Shown: positions 8,201 to 16,468, numbered from the stretch's first letter. The stretch is 64,000 nt of DNA from an uncultured Anaerotignum sp. (GCA_910578425.1 CAJTQX010000007.1:1-64000), one strand, 5' to 3'. The notes: a model not told the origin generated them from the letters alone. Numbers and translations are program-made.

Positions 8201-10092
8201 TTCATATCCTGCGGCGAACTGAATGTAAACGTAAAGGTACTGTCAAGCGACCAGTTCTTTGCAATCCAATAAGTCGCCGCATCGTTATCAATCAAATCCT
8301 TAGCAACATTGAAATTCGGGCAAAGGCTGCTGTTGGTATTGTTTTTATCCGCCATGACAATAGATACTATCTGGCTGTTGTCAATCCGCCCTTCCGCAGG
8401 GAGCTCAGGCATTTCGAGCAGCTCAGGGTTCGGCGTGCCGGATGCTGTCGAAGAATACGGGCCAAAGCCCTTGCTGTTGCCCGCTTTCACAGCAACCTCA
8501 TAAGTCGTACCATTTTCCAGACCGGTAATCACCGCGCTTGTAGCTGTCAGATTGCCGCCGAACTGTGTAAATGCAGATTGACCGGCAGTGCGGTAGAATA
8601 CCTGATACATCGTTGCGTCCTTCGTGTTGCCCCAGTTGACGCGCAGTGCCCTGTCGGCGGATTCTACGCGGATATTAGAGGGCGCGCCGGGTACCTTCAT
8701 GGGCTGCGGCGTTGCACTGACCAGTTCAGAAGGTGTTCCCTTCCAGGAACCGTTTGTAGCCGTTACCTGGAAATAGTATTCCTTCATATTTTCCAGGCCG
8801 TTGATGGCAATGCTGTTTGTCTTTGTAACATCCGTCTGTTTCAGTGCATCGGGTGCTGTACCATACGCCACAGAGTAACCCGTTACATTGTGGACGGAAT
8901 TCCACGAAAGCATCACAGAACCATCCCCTGGAACAGCCTTCACGCCCTTCACCTGTGAAGTATCGGACGGTGCGTCAGGTACAATGTCCTTGAGAAACTC
9001 AATCTGCGTAACTACGGCAAATTCCGGATTCGTGCCGCTCTGTCCCTCAACTCTTGTAACCGTAATCGTAACCTTCTTGACCGCAACTTTCCTGCCCAGA
9101 GGAATCGTGATTACATTTTGCCCTGCAATCCGCCCAATGGCATGAACGCCCTCAGGCCGAGTCTGGTCAAAATCAATGGCCTCTTTCCCGCCATCCGCCA
9201 GTTCCAATTCAACAGTACCTGCAAGGACTTCCCCTGCAACGGCAGGTGTTGTAATATCAATTTGACTCATTTCCACGCCGCTGCCCAAATCAACAGGAAT
9301 GGAGATAGTTCCGCCAGATGCAGATGCTATTTTGACTGCCGTTTCATTATCGGCAAACAAATCATTCAAAGAACCTTCTACATTCAGCCCATCTGTATCA
9401 ACTACCAGTCTGGCAATCGTGGCAGTTTCCAAAACCTGTGTTTCAGGAGAAAGTCCCAGAGAGCGGCTGATATATACAAGGTCAATCAAATCGACCTCTC
9501 CATCGCCGTTCAAATCGCAGGCGGCAGGCGCGTCTTTTTCGTCAACATGCTTTGCCATCATGGAACGGTCATCCTCATTGACAGAACCGTTTCCATCCAC
9601 ATCGCCCAGCGCGAACGCCCCGCCTGCTGTGCTGATAATAAGATGCTTAGAGTAGTCGCCCAACTGTACGTTCTGCGAAAAATCGGCATAGCCTTTCCCA
9701 GAGAGCGTCATCTTATAGCTGCCGGAATCCAGGCCGGAAACCTCCGCCTCCAAATATCCAATCTGCTGCTCTGTTGTCAGCTCCGTACCTTCCGTATTTT
9801 TCTGCAATACGGATACGCGGCCGGAAAGCCCGCCAGATAAACTCCCGCTGTTCAGGTCAATTACGCCCTGTTTGCCGCCGCCCGAAAGCGTCAGTTGTAA
9901 AGCTCTGTCCTCCACAGACTCCCTCGTCTGTGGAAAATCAAAACAAACTGTCAGCCCAATCGAGCCTTTTTGCTGCACAACAACATTTGCCGCCTCGGCG
10001 GCTTCTGCTTTGACAGGCGGGAGTGCCGTACAAAGAGAGCATGCCATAACACAGCATAAAAATGCCGAAATGCTTTTTTGAAATCGTTTCAA
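5266..10092 (-). CDS. Secreted M60-like (enhancin/mucinase) metallopeptidase with dockerin
   Basis: A protein of about 1608 residues read from a TTG at 10092 (GGGGG ribosome binding site). It has a signal peptide (LKRFQKSISAFLCCVMACSL), a type I dockerin at about 162-212 (two GDVDGNG/DLNGDGE calcium loops), two fibronectin III domains (about 374-557), a discoidin/F5-8-like carbohydrate-binding region (about 564-717), an M60-like peptidase domain (about 745-1180) and C-terminal beta domains. The zinc motif HEIGH starts at residue 1063, with the third ligand probably Glu in AEITNN. M60-like enzymes cleave mucin-type glycoproteins, so host glycoprotein degradation is the likely role. It is transcribed from a consensus promoter at 10245-10274. 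A dockerin near the N-terminus is unusual. Confidence 0.88.
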   Translation of the reverse strand: MKRFQKSISAFLCCVMACSLCTALPPVKAEAAEAANVVVQQKGSIGLTVCFDFPQTRESVEDRALQLTLSGGGKQGVIDLNSGSLSGGLSGRVSVLQKNTEGTELTTEQQIGYLEAEVSGLDSGSYKMTLSGKGYADFSQNVQLGDYSKHLIISTAGGAFALGDVDGNGSVNEDDRSMMAKHVDEKDAPAACDLNGDGEVDLIDLVYISRSLGLSPETQVLETATIARLVVDTDGLNVEGSLNDLFADNETAVKIASASGGTISIPVDLGSGVEMSQIDITTPAVAGEVLAGTVELELADGGKEAIDFDQTRPEGVHAIGRIAGQNVITIPLGRKVAVKKVTITVTRVEGQSGTNPEFAVVTQIEFLKDIVPDAPSDTSQVKGVKAVPGDGSVMLSWNSVHNVTGYSVAYGTAPDALKQTDVTKTNSIAINGLENMKEYYFQVTATNGSWKGTPSELVSATPQPMKVPGAPSNIRVESADRALRVNWGNTKDATMYQVFYRTAGQSAFTQFGGNLTATSAVITGLENGTTYEVAVKAGNSKGFGPYSSTASGTPNPELLEMPELPAEGRIDNSQIVSIVMADKNNTNSSLCPNFNVAKDLIDNDAATYWIAKNWSLDSTFTFTFSSPQDMNYLLLVPYLDKAYKSRISTYTITAKDESGNTILTLEKKAAPNITERNYLVLPFPETKGIKSLSIALGEKEGGPRVSISEIAFYKSDSMPDKIAELFTDGTFTALKDGVTLEQIQTLKDRLDSMADFYMDIDRLRDELTLAQKLKDGSADALGLVRNEFQSRTSAKDSQYGQSASDFQPVGITAAAGSTVAVYAELPGDKPVSLIPTQYFGESGIWRGGAIQLQSGRNYITTPKIGSLTDPRGGMYYLAYAGEKPEEIKLHIRDSEGVTRIPVLELSNWYNMDETAREAAIQKYVDELKAHCGTLSGSLQTSIQNATEISTPSVLLSLPADAVKTVVDKGNAVDTLYQNVLAWEEVLFVANKTQGIIPANMKFTEYEYPMTTRQNIRYMRMFAGAFMYAAGNHIGIGYGSASGLVQGKPTSNGSGSLFGWGIAHEIGHNMDKLGKAEITNNIYSLAVQAWDGGGMKKQTRLTYSGIWDKVYEKVSAGRPGAANNVFVQLGMYWQLHLAYDSADNPLGFYNEFFTRWKNGEHSGKPYNDRVALIASEVAERDLTEFFTRWGMELSETTKTEIGKRTKEDRAIWYLNDDSYASRLDGNKGGSIEAVISASVAGNTATVTLNSNSENILGYEILRNGTKVGFARVDRTKDTCVYVDNLGEANNLAYKYSAVPIDILGNIGTEVAAEEVRVAYNKAIDSGLYTVSSEGGKLTITMKSGEVPVTGILTGENSTSCVVRVKAADSEKWTVALNGAVTASQPAYFHKPGAPAEDTRIWTFDAAIIEITGLLDTNIQLLDYPGDRIDFYETAAVGRLKEVYKYGENSEQVIPENTLVIIGTYRGDPVYNTVEIQARYQAEKDGEGGDKDEPNVIQRPVNGYALLFAEIPEDGEVSDTSDGFFIFVPDLEAERALNEKDNIIYPRPENQTGDTIEIETENGFPMEIRAVLYRTNEPESSDNRRTTSETLWISFPSKDTFPQIELKSTP

Positions 10093-10235
10093 TGTGGTTC
10101 CCCCTTCTTTTGTTTTAGCGCGGCAGAAAGTGCCTGTAAAATCACTTCGGGTAAAACACATGGAGATGGACAGAAACAGACCCATCTGAAAGCGTCCCAA
10201 AGCCTGAGATACAGGCATTTTAACTGCCTTTTCCA

Positions 10236-10336
10236 GCTGTTTCCATTATAAAGGAACGGCGCGGTTATTGTCAACAAGCTCCTAGGATTTTCGCGGGCGC
10301 ACCCATTGCCCTGCCGCTTCATATAATGGAAACAGC
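10236..10336. repeat. 15-bp inverted repeat bracketing divergent promoter region
   Basis: GCTGTTTCCATTATA at 10236-10250 and TATAATGGAAACAGC at 10322-10336 are perfect complements. Each includes a TATAAT -10 box pointing outward, so the M60 and DUF305 genes start with mirror-image promoter and leader sequence. Confidence 0.7.
10245..10274 (-). promoter_or_regulatory. Sigma-A promoter of the M60 peptidase gene
   Basis: On the minus strand TTGACA (10269-10274) and TATAAT (10245-10250) are both perfect, separated by 18 bases. The transcript would have a leader of roughly 145 bases before the TTG start. Confidence 0.72.
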
Positions 10337-10360
10337 ACAACCGGAAAGAGAGGAAAAAAG

Positions 10361-10936
10361 ATGCAGACAGATTACAGGCTGAGCAATGTCACAAAAGATT
10401 ATCTGGCGGTTTACCACTGTATTCTGGACGAAATGATAACAGGCATGACAGGCGCGGAAGAAACGGACAGCATTTCCTACGATTTCATCACACAGATGAT
10501 ACCGCACCACCGCGCGGCAATAGAGATATCGCATAATATCCTGAAATATACAACAAATATTCCGTTGCAGGAGCTTGCAGAGGGAATTATTACAGAGCAG
10601 ACTAAAAGCATTGAAAACATGCGGAAAATCCAGACCATCTGTACCGGTCGAAACAATCCCCGGCGTGATTTGACGCTTTACCGCCAAAAGAACAGCCAGA
10701 TTATGCAGACAATGTTTCAGGAAATGCGGAATGCAAGGACAACAAACCAGATTAACTGCGACTTTATATGGGAAATGATCCCCCATCACAGGGGCGCGGT
10801 GCGTATGGCGCGGAATGCCCTGCAATACAGTATCTGCCCTGAATTAAAGCCGATACTGGAAGCAATTATCACATCTCAGGAAACTGGAATTTCTCAGATG
10901 CAGGGACTTCTGCGGGCAATGCACTGCGTTGGCTGA
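10361..10936 (+). CDS. DUF305 family protein with duplicated MIPHHR motif
   Basis: A 191-residue protein with two copies of the DUF305 signature: ITQMIPHHRAAIEI near residue 45 and WEMIPHHRGAVRMA near residue 140. DUF305 proteins are ferritin-like four-helix bundles in which the paired histidines probably bind metal; some are linked to copper handling. No signal peptide is visible, so it is likely cytoplasmic, unlike many exported relatives. The gene is monocistronic, divergent from the M60 gene, and ends at a strong terminator. AAAGAGAGG lies upstream of the ATG. The function is not established. Confidence 0.8.
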   Translation: MQTDYRLSNVTKDYLAVYHCILDEMITGMTGAEETDSISYDFITQMIPHHRAAIEISHNILKYTTNIPLQELAEGIITEQTKSIENMRKIQTICTGRNNPRRDLTLYRQKNSQIMQTMFQEMRNARTTNQINCDFIWEMIPHHRGAVRMARNALQYSICPELKPILEAIITSQETGISQMQGLLRAMHCVG

Positions 10937-10968
10937 ACATCCGGCCGGAAAGCAGTTTCCGTCTGTCC

Positions 10969-11012
10969 CCCTCCGTTTTACGGAAGATTCCGCGGACGGA
11001 GGGCTTTTTTTC
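10969..11012 (+). terminator. Rho-independent terminator of DUF305 gene
   Basis: CCCTCCGT pairs with ACGGAGGG across 19 bases and is followed by a run of T (GCTTTTTTT). Confidence 0.85.
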
Positions 11013-11114
11013 GCCAAAATACATAGAAATTTTTCGTCTTATCACGAAAAAAATTCCCACATGTATTTTTTACGGAAACTGCCGCCGTTTGTTTTTTTAT
11101 GGTGTTTTTGGGCT

Positions 11115-11144
11115 GTATATCTCCTTTTTTCTTCGGCAAGATTA
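11115..11144 (+). promoter_or_regulatory. Sigma-F/sigma-G-type promoter of spoIVB
   Basis: GTATA (11115-11119), a 15-base spacer and GGCAAGATTA (11135-11144) fit the forespore consensus (GYATA, then GGNRANAMTW) with one mismatch. spoIVB is forespore-expressed in Bacillus, which supports the call. Confidence 0.6.
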
Positions 11145-11205
11145 AATACGGAGCGGAAAAGTTTTTGATTTCTGCTCCAAAATGAACCAGGCGGGAGTGT
11201 AGCAG

Positions 11206-12477
11206 ATGCGTTTGAAAAATGAAAAAAAATTCTGCCTTTTGAAAACATTCTTCCCTGCGGCTGCGGTTCTTATTCCCATTCTGACATGGGTCAGCCTTGG
11301 CTGGCTCCTGCCGGAAAAGCTGACGCTTTTGCAGGGTCAGGCACTGGAAATTTCTACCAGACTGCCCGTTTCCGCAAGGACGGAGGAAAGCGTCGGCGTT
11401 CTGGGCGTTACGACCGAACCGCTGGCAGACCAGCTCCACCTGGAACTGGGTACGGCAATTACCGCCGAGCCGAAAAAGGCAGGAAACACAGAAGTTACGT
11501 TTTATTTATGCAATACAGTGCCGCTCAAAACCGTTCCGGCACAGGTGCTGCCGTGTACAGAGCTTGTGCCTGTGGGGCGCACGCTTGGCGTGACGATGGA
11601 TACCAAAGGGCTTCTCGTGCTTGGTACAGGCTTTGTGGACGGAGAGAACAATGAGGTATCCGAACCATGCAAAGGCGTTCTGGAAACAGGCGACCTGATT
11701 TTGCAGGCAAATGGTAAAACACTGGAAAACAAGGAAGCCTTTCTGGAAACGGTAGAAAACAGCGGCGGGCAGAGTATAACGCTGCGGCTGGAACGCAGCG
11801 GGAAAGAGAAGGAGGTGGAAATTACGCCAGCGTTCAGCGCGGCAGATCAGGCGTACAAGCTCGGCGTTTGGATACGCGACAGCATTCAGGGCATCGGTAC
11901 GGTAACGTTTTACGACCCGACCAACGGCAGCTTTGGCGCATTGGGACACGGCGTTTATGATGTGGACACTGGCGGACTGATGGTAATTCGGGAAGGTACT
12001 CTGACGGATACGGAGTTAACCGAAATTGTTAAGGGACAAAAAGGCGAACCGGGCGAACTGACAGGCATTGTCGAAATGGAAGAAAAGCTCGGAAAAATCC
12101 GCAAAAATACAGACGTAGGCATATACGGCAGAGCGGAAAGCGGTGTATTTTCCGGAAAAACCCTGCCCGTTGCCACGATGGATGAAATACAGGAAGGAAA
12201 CGCCGTCATCCTTTCGGACTTGGAGGGAAACGGCGTGCAGGAATACCGCATTGAAATCAGCAGCATTGACAGAAGCGGCGATAAAAAGCATAAGGATATG
12301 ACGATTCGCGTCACGGATCCCCGCCTTTTGGAAAAAACGGGCGGCATCGTGCAGGGTATGAGCGGCTCTCCTATCCTGCAAAACGGCAAATTTGTCGGTG
12401 CGGTCACGCATGTTTTCTCAAAAGACCCGACAAGGGGCTACGGCATTTTCATCGAAAACATGATGGCAGAGCTGTAA
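11206..12477 (+). CDS. spoIVB: SpoIVB peptidase (sporulation signalling serine protease)
   Basis: A 423-residue protein with an N-terminal membrane anchor (about residues 12-32), a PDZ domain at about 130-205 (GDLILQANGKTLENKE) and a C-terminal S55 peptidase domain. The peptidase domain has the catalytic His in GALGHG and Ser in QGMSGSPIL. SpoIVB is secreted from the forespore into the intermembrane space, where it cleaves SpoIVFA and thereby triggers pro-sigma-K processing. It sits directly upstream of spo0A, as in Bacillus and most Clostridia. A forespore-type promoter lies 60 bases upstream. Confidence 0.95.
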   Translation: MRLKNEKKFCLLKTFFPAAAVLIPILTWVSLGWLLPEKLTLLQGQALEISTRLPVSARTEESVGVLGVTTEPLADQLHLELGTAITAEPKKAGNTEVTFYLCNTVPLKTVPAQVLPCTELVPVGRTLGVTMDTKGLLVLGTGFVDGENNEVSEPCKGVLETGDLILQANGKTLENKEAFLETVENSGGQSITLRLERSGKEKEVEITPAFSAADQAYKLGVWIRDSIQGIGTVTFYDPTNGSFGALGHGVYDVDTGGLMVIREGTLTDTELTEIVKGQKGEPGELTGIVEMEEKLGKIRKNTDVGIYGRAESGVFSGKTLPVATMDEIQEGNAVILSDLEGNGVQEYRIEISSIDRSGDKKHKDMTIRVTDPRLLEKTGGIVQGMSGSPILQNGKFVGAVTHVFSKDPTRGYGIFIENMMAEL

Positions 12478-12674
12478 GCGGCAGAGCCTGTCCGAAAAGC
12501 GGTGTTTCGCCGCCAAAGGGCAGAAATACAGATTTTGCGGCGTTGAAGGATGCAATTTGACATTATACTCTGCGGATATGGTAATAAAAACCGACAGGCT
12601 GTATAATGATTTTGACAGAAAACGGAAGGGAAGCCGGCTTTTCTTGTCAATATTTTTAGAACGGGGGAGTCTTT

Positions 12675-13481
12675 ATGAAGGAAAAAAGAAAAAACAGAGT
12701 CATTCTGGCAGACAGGGACGGATTTTACCTGCAACGTCTGAAGCGTTGTCTCGAACGCAGAGGGGAAATGACGGTCTTGGGGATGACCGACAGCGGACCT
12801 GAGTTATTGGAAATGGCAAAGGAAATTGAGCCTGATGTTGTACTGATGGACGTCCTGCTGGGTGACAGAGACGGCTTTTGGGTACTGGAACGGCTGCGGA
12901 AAATGGGAATCCACTGCGTTTGCGTGATGATCTCCGCAATAGACAGCGATAAGCTCGTCCGCAAGGCAATCGCGCTCGGCGCGGATTACTATATGGCAAA
13001 GCCTATACAGGGTGAGCTGCTGCTTGAGCGGATACACCAGCTTCTGGATCAGGAAGAAAGCCATTCTGCCGCTCCGGCGGAACCAGGAGAATTTCCCGTA
13101 AGCCCAATGGAAAACCCTTTCCAGAATCTTGAAGCAGAAATTTCGGTACTTTTGAGCCGCATGGGCATGTCCGCCAGTATAAAGGGGTATCGTTTTATAC
13201 GCGAGGCTGTGATGATGGCAGTTGAGGATTCCGATGTGCTAATGGGTATTACAAAAGGGCTGTATCCCGATATTGCACGGGCATATAAAACGACAGCCAG
13301 CAAGGTGGAGAGGGCAATACGCCATGCGATTGAAAGCGCGTGGAAGAAAAATGGTCCGCAGGTATATTTTGAAACTGCCGGGTACCTTCCGGCGGAAAAG
13401 CCAACGAACGGGCAGTTTATCGCGGCACTTTCCGAATATTTCAGAATGAACCGCAAGGAACGCCCAAAGAAAATCAGCTGA
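12675..13481 (+). CDS. spo0A: Sporulation master regulator Spo0A
   Basis: A 268-residue response regulator with an N-terminal receiver domain (phosphoacceptor Asp59 in VLMDVLL, Lys in MAKP) and the C-terminal Spo0A DNA-binding domain, including the recognition helix SKVERAIRHAIESAW. Phosphorylated Spo0A starts sporulation and controls stationary-phase genes. GGGGGAG precedes the ATG. The receiver acidic pocket reads ADRD where Bacillus has ADDN, so the second pocket aspartate is replaced by Arg14. No convincing 0A box or sigma-H promoter was found in the 197 bases upstream. Confidence 0.97.
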   Translation: MKEKRKNRVILADRDGFYLQRLKRCLERRGEMTVLGMTDSGPELLEMAKEIEPDVVLMDVLLGDRDGFWVLERLRKMGIHCVCVMISAIDSDKLVRKAIALGADYYMAKPIQGELLLERIHQLLDQEESHSAAPAEPGEFPVSPMENPFQNLEAEISVLLSRMGMSASIKGYRFIREAVMMAVEDSDVLMGITKGLYPDIARAYKTTASKVERAIRHAIESAWKKNGPQVYFETAGYLPAEKPTNGQFIAALSEYFRMNRKERPKKIS

Positions 13482-13485
13482 AACG

Positions 13486-13527
13486 AAAAAGCGGCAGGGC
13501 CTGCAAAGGCTTTGCCGCTTTTTTTTA
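13486..13527. terminator. Bidirectional terminator between spo0A and AAA ATPase
   Basis: AAAAAGCGGCA and TGCCGCTTTTTT form a stem flanked by A and T runs on both sides, fitting two convergent genes (spo0A on +, the ATPase on -). Confidence 0.85.
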
Positions 13528-13562
13528 CAGTAACTTTCTACCAACATAAACAAAAGCTCGTT

Positions 13563-14831
13563 TTATTCCCAGCCCTGGTCCTTCTTAAATTCCAACAATG
13601 CCTCTCTCAAATCCTCACATGTCAGAATGGAAAGCCGTTGGCGTTCCTCTCGCTCCCTTCCATAAGGACTGTTGCTCTCCGTTTCCGCTGCCCATCTTAA
13701 AAATTTTTCCGCCGCAATTGCCATTGCATGCTCCAGAAAACGCCTTGCTTCGCGCCCATTGCCAAAATTTTCGTCCTTGAGCCTTTCCTCGAAAAACGGC
13801 AGCATAAGCTCCCGCCAGCCGTCCTCCAGCCGGAAGGTTGCCTGTCCCGCCAGTGCTTCAAATATATCCAGCATTTCTTCTGCCGTATAAGGCGAAAACT
13901 GGACTGTAAATGTAATCCTGCTGGCGATACCTGGGTTTTCACTCAGGAATTTTTTCATTTTATTATTCTTTTCGTTGATTTTCCCGCCGTACCCCGCAAA
14001 TATGATCAGCTTGTCGTCGCTGTGGTCCTCTACCTCGATACAAAGCTGTGCAAGAGCCTCCTGTGAAAAATTATCTGTCCGCTCAGCTTCGTTGTAGTTC
14101 ACAAGAGAATATGCCTCATCAATGATGATGATATCATTCCCTTCAAAAATCTGGTGGACGCGTTCAGAAGTCTGCCCGACATATTTCGCTTTCAGCTGTG
14201 TCCCCGTAACATAAGCAATCCGGCTGCCTCCTATAATGCCCTCCTCCGTCATCATTTCCGCAAAGAAACGCGCCGCTGTTGTTTTTGCCGTTCCCGGCGG
14301 CCCAATAAATGCCAGTACCTTATGAATCGGCGGCGAAACAAGGCTGTATTCCTCACGTTTCCGCGCAAACTGATACACAGCCGCCAGCTTGCAGAGCGTG
14401 CGTTTCATTTCCTCCTGCCCAATAACCTGTCTGCAAAGCCTCTGGTAAGCTTTCGTATCCTCCGGTACAATTACCCGGGAAGCTGCCCGCCGCGGACGTT
14501 CTATGTCATCTGACTGGCGCGCAAGCGCGAATTTTCCATATTCCACATATCCCCGCAAAAAATCATATTCATATGGGGTGAGCCGCCGCTCATATTTATT
14601 CCCATGCTCCAGCTCGCCCACGTCTGCAATCAACTCCGCAAAGCGCAGACGGTCGCCGTTAAAGCGGAACATTCCTTCATCATTGATAATGATATAATCA
14701 AAACCCTGATTTTTGAAAACCGCGTAAATCTTCCGTACCGCCGTTTCCGCGTCTGCCTTTGAAAGTTTCGATACAAAAAGACCGTTGTCATACGCTTTCT
14801 GTTCCATTTCCTGAAGCTGTTTTTCATTCAA
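13563..14831 (-). CDS. CbxX/SpoVK-like AAA+ ATPase
   Basis: About 423 residues from a TTG at 14831 (ribosome binding site GAGGTGAT); an ATG eight codons further in is the alternative. The AAA+ core has Walker A GPPGTAKTT, Walker B IIIIDEAYSL, a sensor and an arginine-finger region typical of the CbxX/CfqX-SpoVK group. This group includes the rubisco activase CbbX and the spore-coat protein SpoVK. Proximity to spo0A suggests a sporulation or stress role, but the N-terminal 150 residues have no domain I recognise. It is convergent with spo0A and overlaps no other gene. Confidence 0.8.
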   Translation of the reverse strand: MNEKQLQEMEQKAYDNGLFVSKLSKADAETAVRKIYAVFKNQGFDYIIINDEGMFRFNGDRLRFAELIADVGELEHGNKYERRLTPYEYDFLRGYVEYGKFALARQSDDIERPRRAASRVIVPEDTKAYQRLCRQVIGQEEMKRTLCKLAAVYQFARKREEYSLVSPPIHKVLAFIGPPGTAKTTAARFFAEMMTEEGIIGGSRIAYVTGTQLKAKYVGQTSERVHQIFEGNDIIIIDEAYSLVNYNEAERTDNFSQEALAQLCIEVEDHSDDKLIIFAGYGGKINEKNNKMKKFLSENPGIASRITFTVQFSPYTAEEMLDIFEALAGQATFRLEDGWRELMLPFFEERLKDENFGNGREARRFLEHAMAIAAEKFLRWAAETESNSPYGREREERQRLSILTCEDLREALLEFKKDQGWE

Positions 14832-14966
14832 AGCAATCACCTCTGCGCCTATTTTACAATGGAGCGGCACAAAAGGCAAGCAGGAAAACCGTATTCGCGG
14901 GCAGCCGCATATTTCCCTCTGCTCTGTCATAAACTTCCTTGGAACTTTTCAAAGGAGGGCCGCAGC

Positions 14967-16400
14967 ATGGATTTTGCCGCAGCATATATCCGCGTTTCCA
15001 CAGAAGAACAGACAGCGTATTCCCCGGCAGCACAGATGGAAGAAATCAAAGCGTTTGCCCAAAAGAACGGATACTGTATCCCAGAAGAATGGATTTTTAT
15101 GGATGAAGGTATCTCGGGGCGGAAAGCTGAAAACCGCCCTGCTTTCCAGCGCATGATACGGCTGGCGCGTCAAAAAAACAGCCGCCTGCGGGTAATCCTT
15201 GTGCATAAATATGACCGCTTCGCCCGCAGCAGAGAGGATGCTGTGCTCTATAAATCCCTGCTGAAAAAAAGCGGTGTAAAGGTGATATCCGTAAAAGAGC
15301 CTGTGCCGGAGGACGATAAATTCGCCGTCATTTATGAAAGTATGCTGGAAGCAATGGCAGAATATTATTCCCTGAATCTTGCAGAGGAAGTTCATAAGAC
15401 TATGCAGAAAAAGGCGGAACAGGGCGAATGGCAGACTGCCGCCCCCTTTGGCTACCGGAATGAAAATAAAAGCCTTTCCGTTGTGCCGGAAGAAGCGGAG
15501 GCGGTACGCTGGCTGTTCCAACAATACGCGGCAGGGATTTCCCTTCCCGCCTTAGCACAGCAGTTGAATAAAATAGGACTGCGCACACATCAGGGAAACC
15601 CTTTTGAAAGCCGTACTGTCCGTTATATCCTGAATAACCCCGTATACTGCGGATATTTGCGCTGGACGCCGGGCAGACGTGCAGACAGGGATTATTTCAC
15701 ACCTGCGGCAATCCTTTCCAAAGGCGATTGGGACCCAATCGTCACAGAAACGCTTTGGGAAACTGTTGTCCAGCGTCTGCAAAACGAACGCCTGCCGAAA
15801 CGCCGCCCGCGCCCCGCAGAAAGTCATTGGCTTTCCGGTATGGTAAAATGCTCTGCCTGTGGACATAGCCTTGCGTTTGGGGCTCAGTTCAAAAACGGCG
15901 CACAGCAAATGCAGTGCAGCGGGTATAGTCATAGCAAGTGCCGCGAATCCCATGCCATTTCAACTGCCCGTCTGATACCTGCCCTGCTTGCCGCAATGGA
16001 AACAGCCACAGGAGACAGCCTGCCGTTTTCGTATGCCGCACAGCAAAAACCACAGACACAGGAAAACGAGGAACGCACCACCATTACCCTGCTTTTGGAA
16101 AAAGCCCGAGTGCGGCTGCGCAAAGCAAAAGATGCCTACCTCAATGGCATTGACACAATGGAGGAATATCGAGAAACGAAGGCAGGAACAGAATCAGAAA
16201 TCAAGGAATTGGAAAAGCGACTGTCCCTGCTCGTCCAACAGACTCCATCGGAGTGCTTTTCCATGCCGCCCTTGCCCGTCCTTTTTCGCGCGGACGATTT
16301 TTCTATGGAAGAAAAGCGGCTTGCCCTGCAAGCCATACTGGAAACAGCAGTGTTTGAAAAAAAATCCGACTGCCTGAAGGTTGTCCTCATATGGAATTAG
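14967..16400 (+). CDS. Large serine recombinase (orphan)
   Basis: A 477-residue site-specific recombinase. It has an N-terminal resolvase catalytic domain (AAAYIRVSTEEQ with nucleophile Ser, then DEGISGR and the Arg in YDRFARS), a recombinase domain (FGYRNE, LNKIGLRTHQG, VRYILNNPVYCG), a zinc ribbon (CSACGHS...CSGYSHSKC) and a coiled-coil C-terminus. Start chosen at AAAGGAGGG-N7-ATG. Enzymes of this type integrate phages and conjugative elements or excise elements such as Bacillus skin. No excisionase, phage or conjugation gene is adjacent, so it may be domesticated, a relic, or act on a distant site. Confidence 0.92.
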   Translation: MDFAAAYIRVSTEEQTAYSPAAQMEEIKAFAQKNGYCIPEEWIFMDEGISGRKAENRPAFQRMIRLARQKNSRLRVILVHKYDRFARSREDAVLYKSLLKKSGVKVISVKEPVPEDDKFAVIYESMLEAMAEYYSLNLAEEVHKTMQKKAEQGEWQTAAPFGYRNENKSLSVVPEEAEAVRWLFQQYAAGISLPALAQQLNKIGLRTHQGNPFESRTVRYILNNPVYCGYLRWTPGRRADRDYFTPAAILSKGDWDPIVTETLWETVVQRLQNERLPKRRPRPAESHWLSGMVKCSACGHSLAFGAQFKNGAQQMQCSGYSHSKCRESHAISTARLIPALLAAMETATGDSLPFSYAAQQKPQTQENEERTTITLLLEKARVRLRKAKDAYLNGIDTMEEYRETKAGTESEIKELEKRLSLLVQQTPSECFSMPPLPVLFRADDFSMEEKRLALQAILETAVFEKKSDCLKVVLIWN

Positions 16401-16440
16401 CATCACTATAAAAAGCCCGTCCCGCAACCATTACGGCATA

Positions 16441-16468
16441 TTGCAAAAAAAGAAAATATCTTTATAAT
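16441..16468 (+). promoter_or_regulatory. Sigma-A promoter of the 16.5-kb gene
   Basis: TTGCAA (16441-16446), a 16-base spacer and a perfect TATAAT (16463-16468) lie about 45 bases upstream of the start. The region is bounded by AGCCCGT and ACGGGCT, which could pair around the promoter. Confidence 0.65.

Noticed and set aside
10319..10825. 168-codon minus-strand frame
   Set aside because: Antisense to the DUF305 gene, with no ribosome binding site or protein-like features.
12551..12607. Sigma-A or sigma-H promoter for spo0A
   Set aside because: TTGACA and TATAAT-like boxes exist but at unsuitable spacing, and no convincing 0A box was found, so no site is listed.
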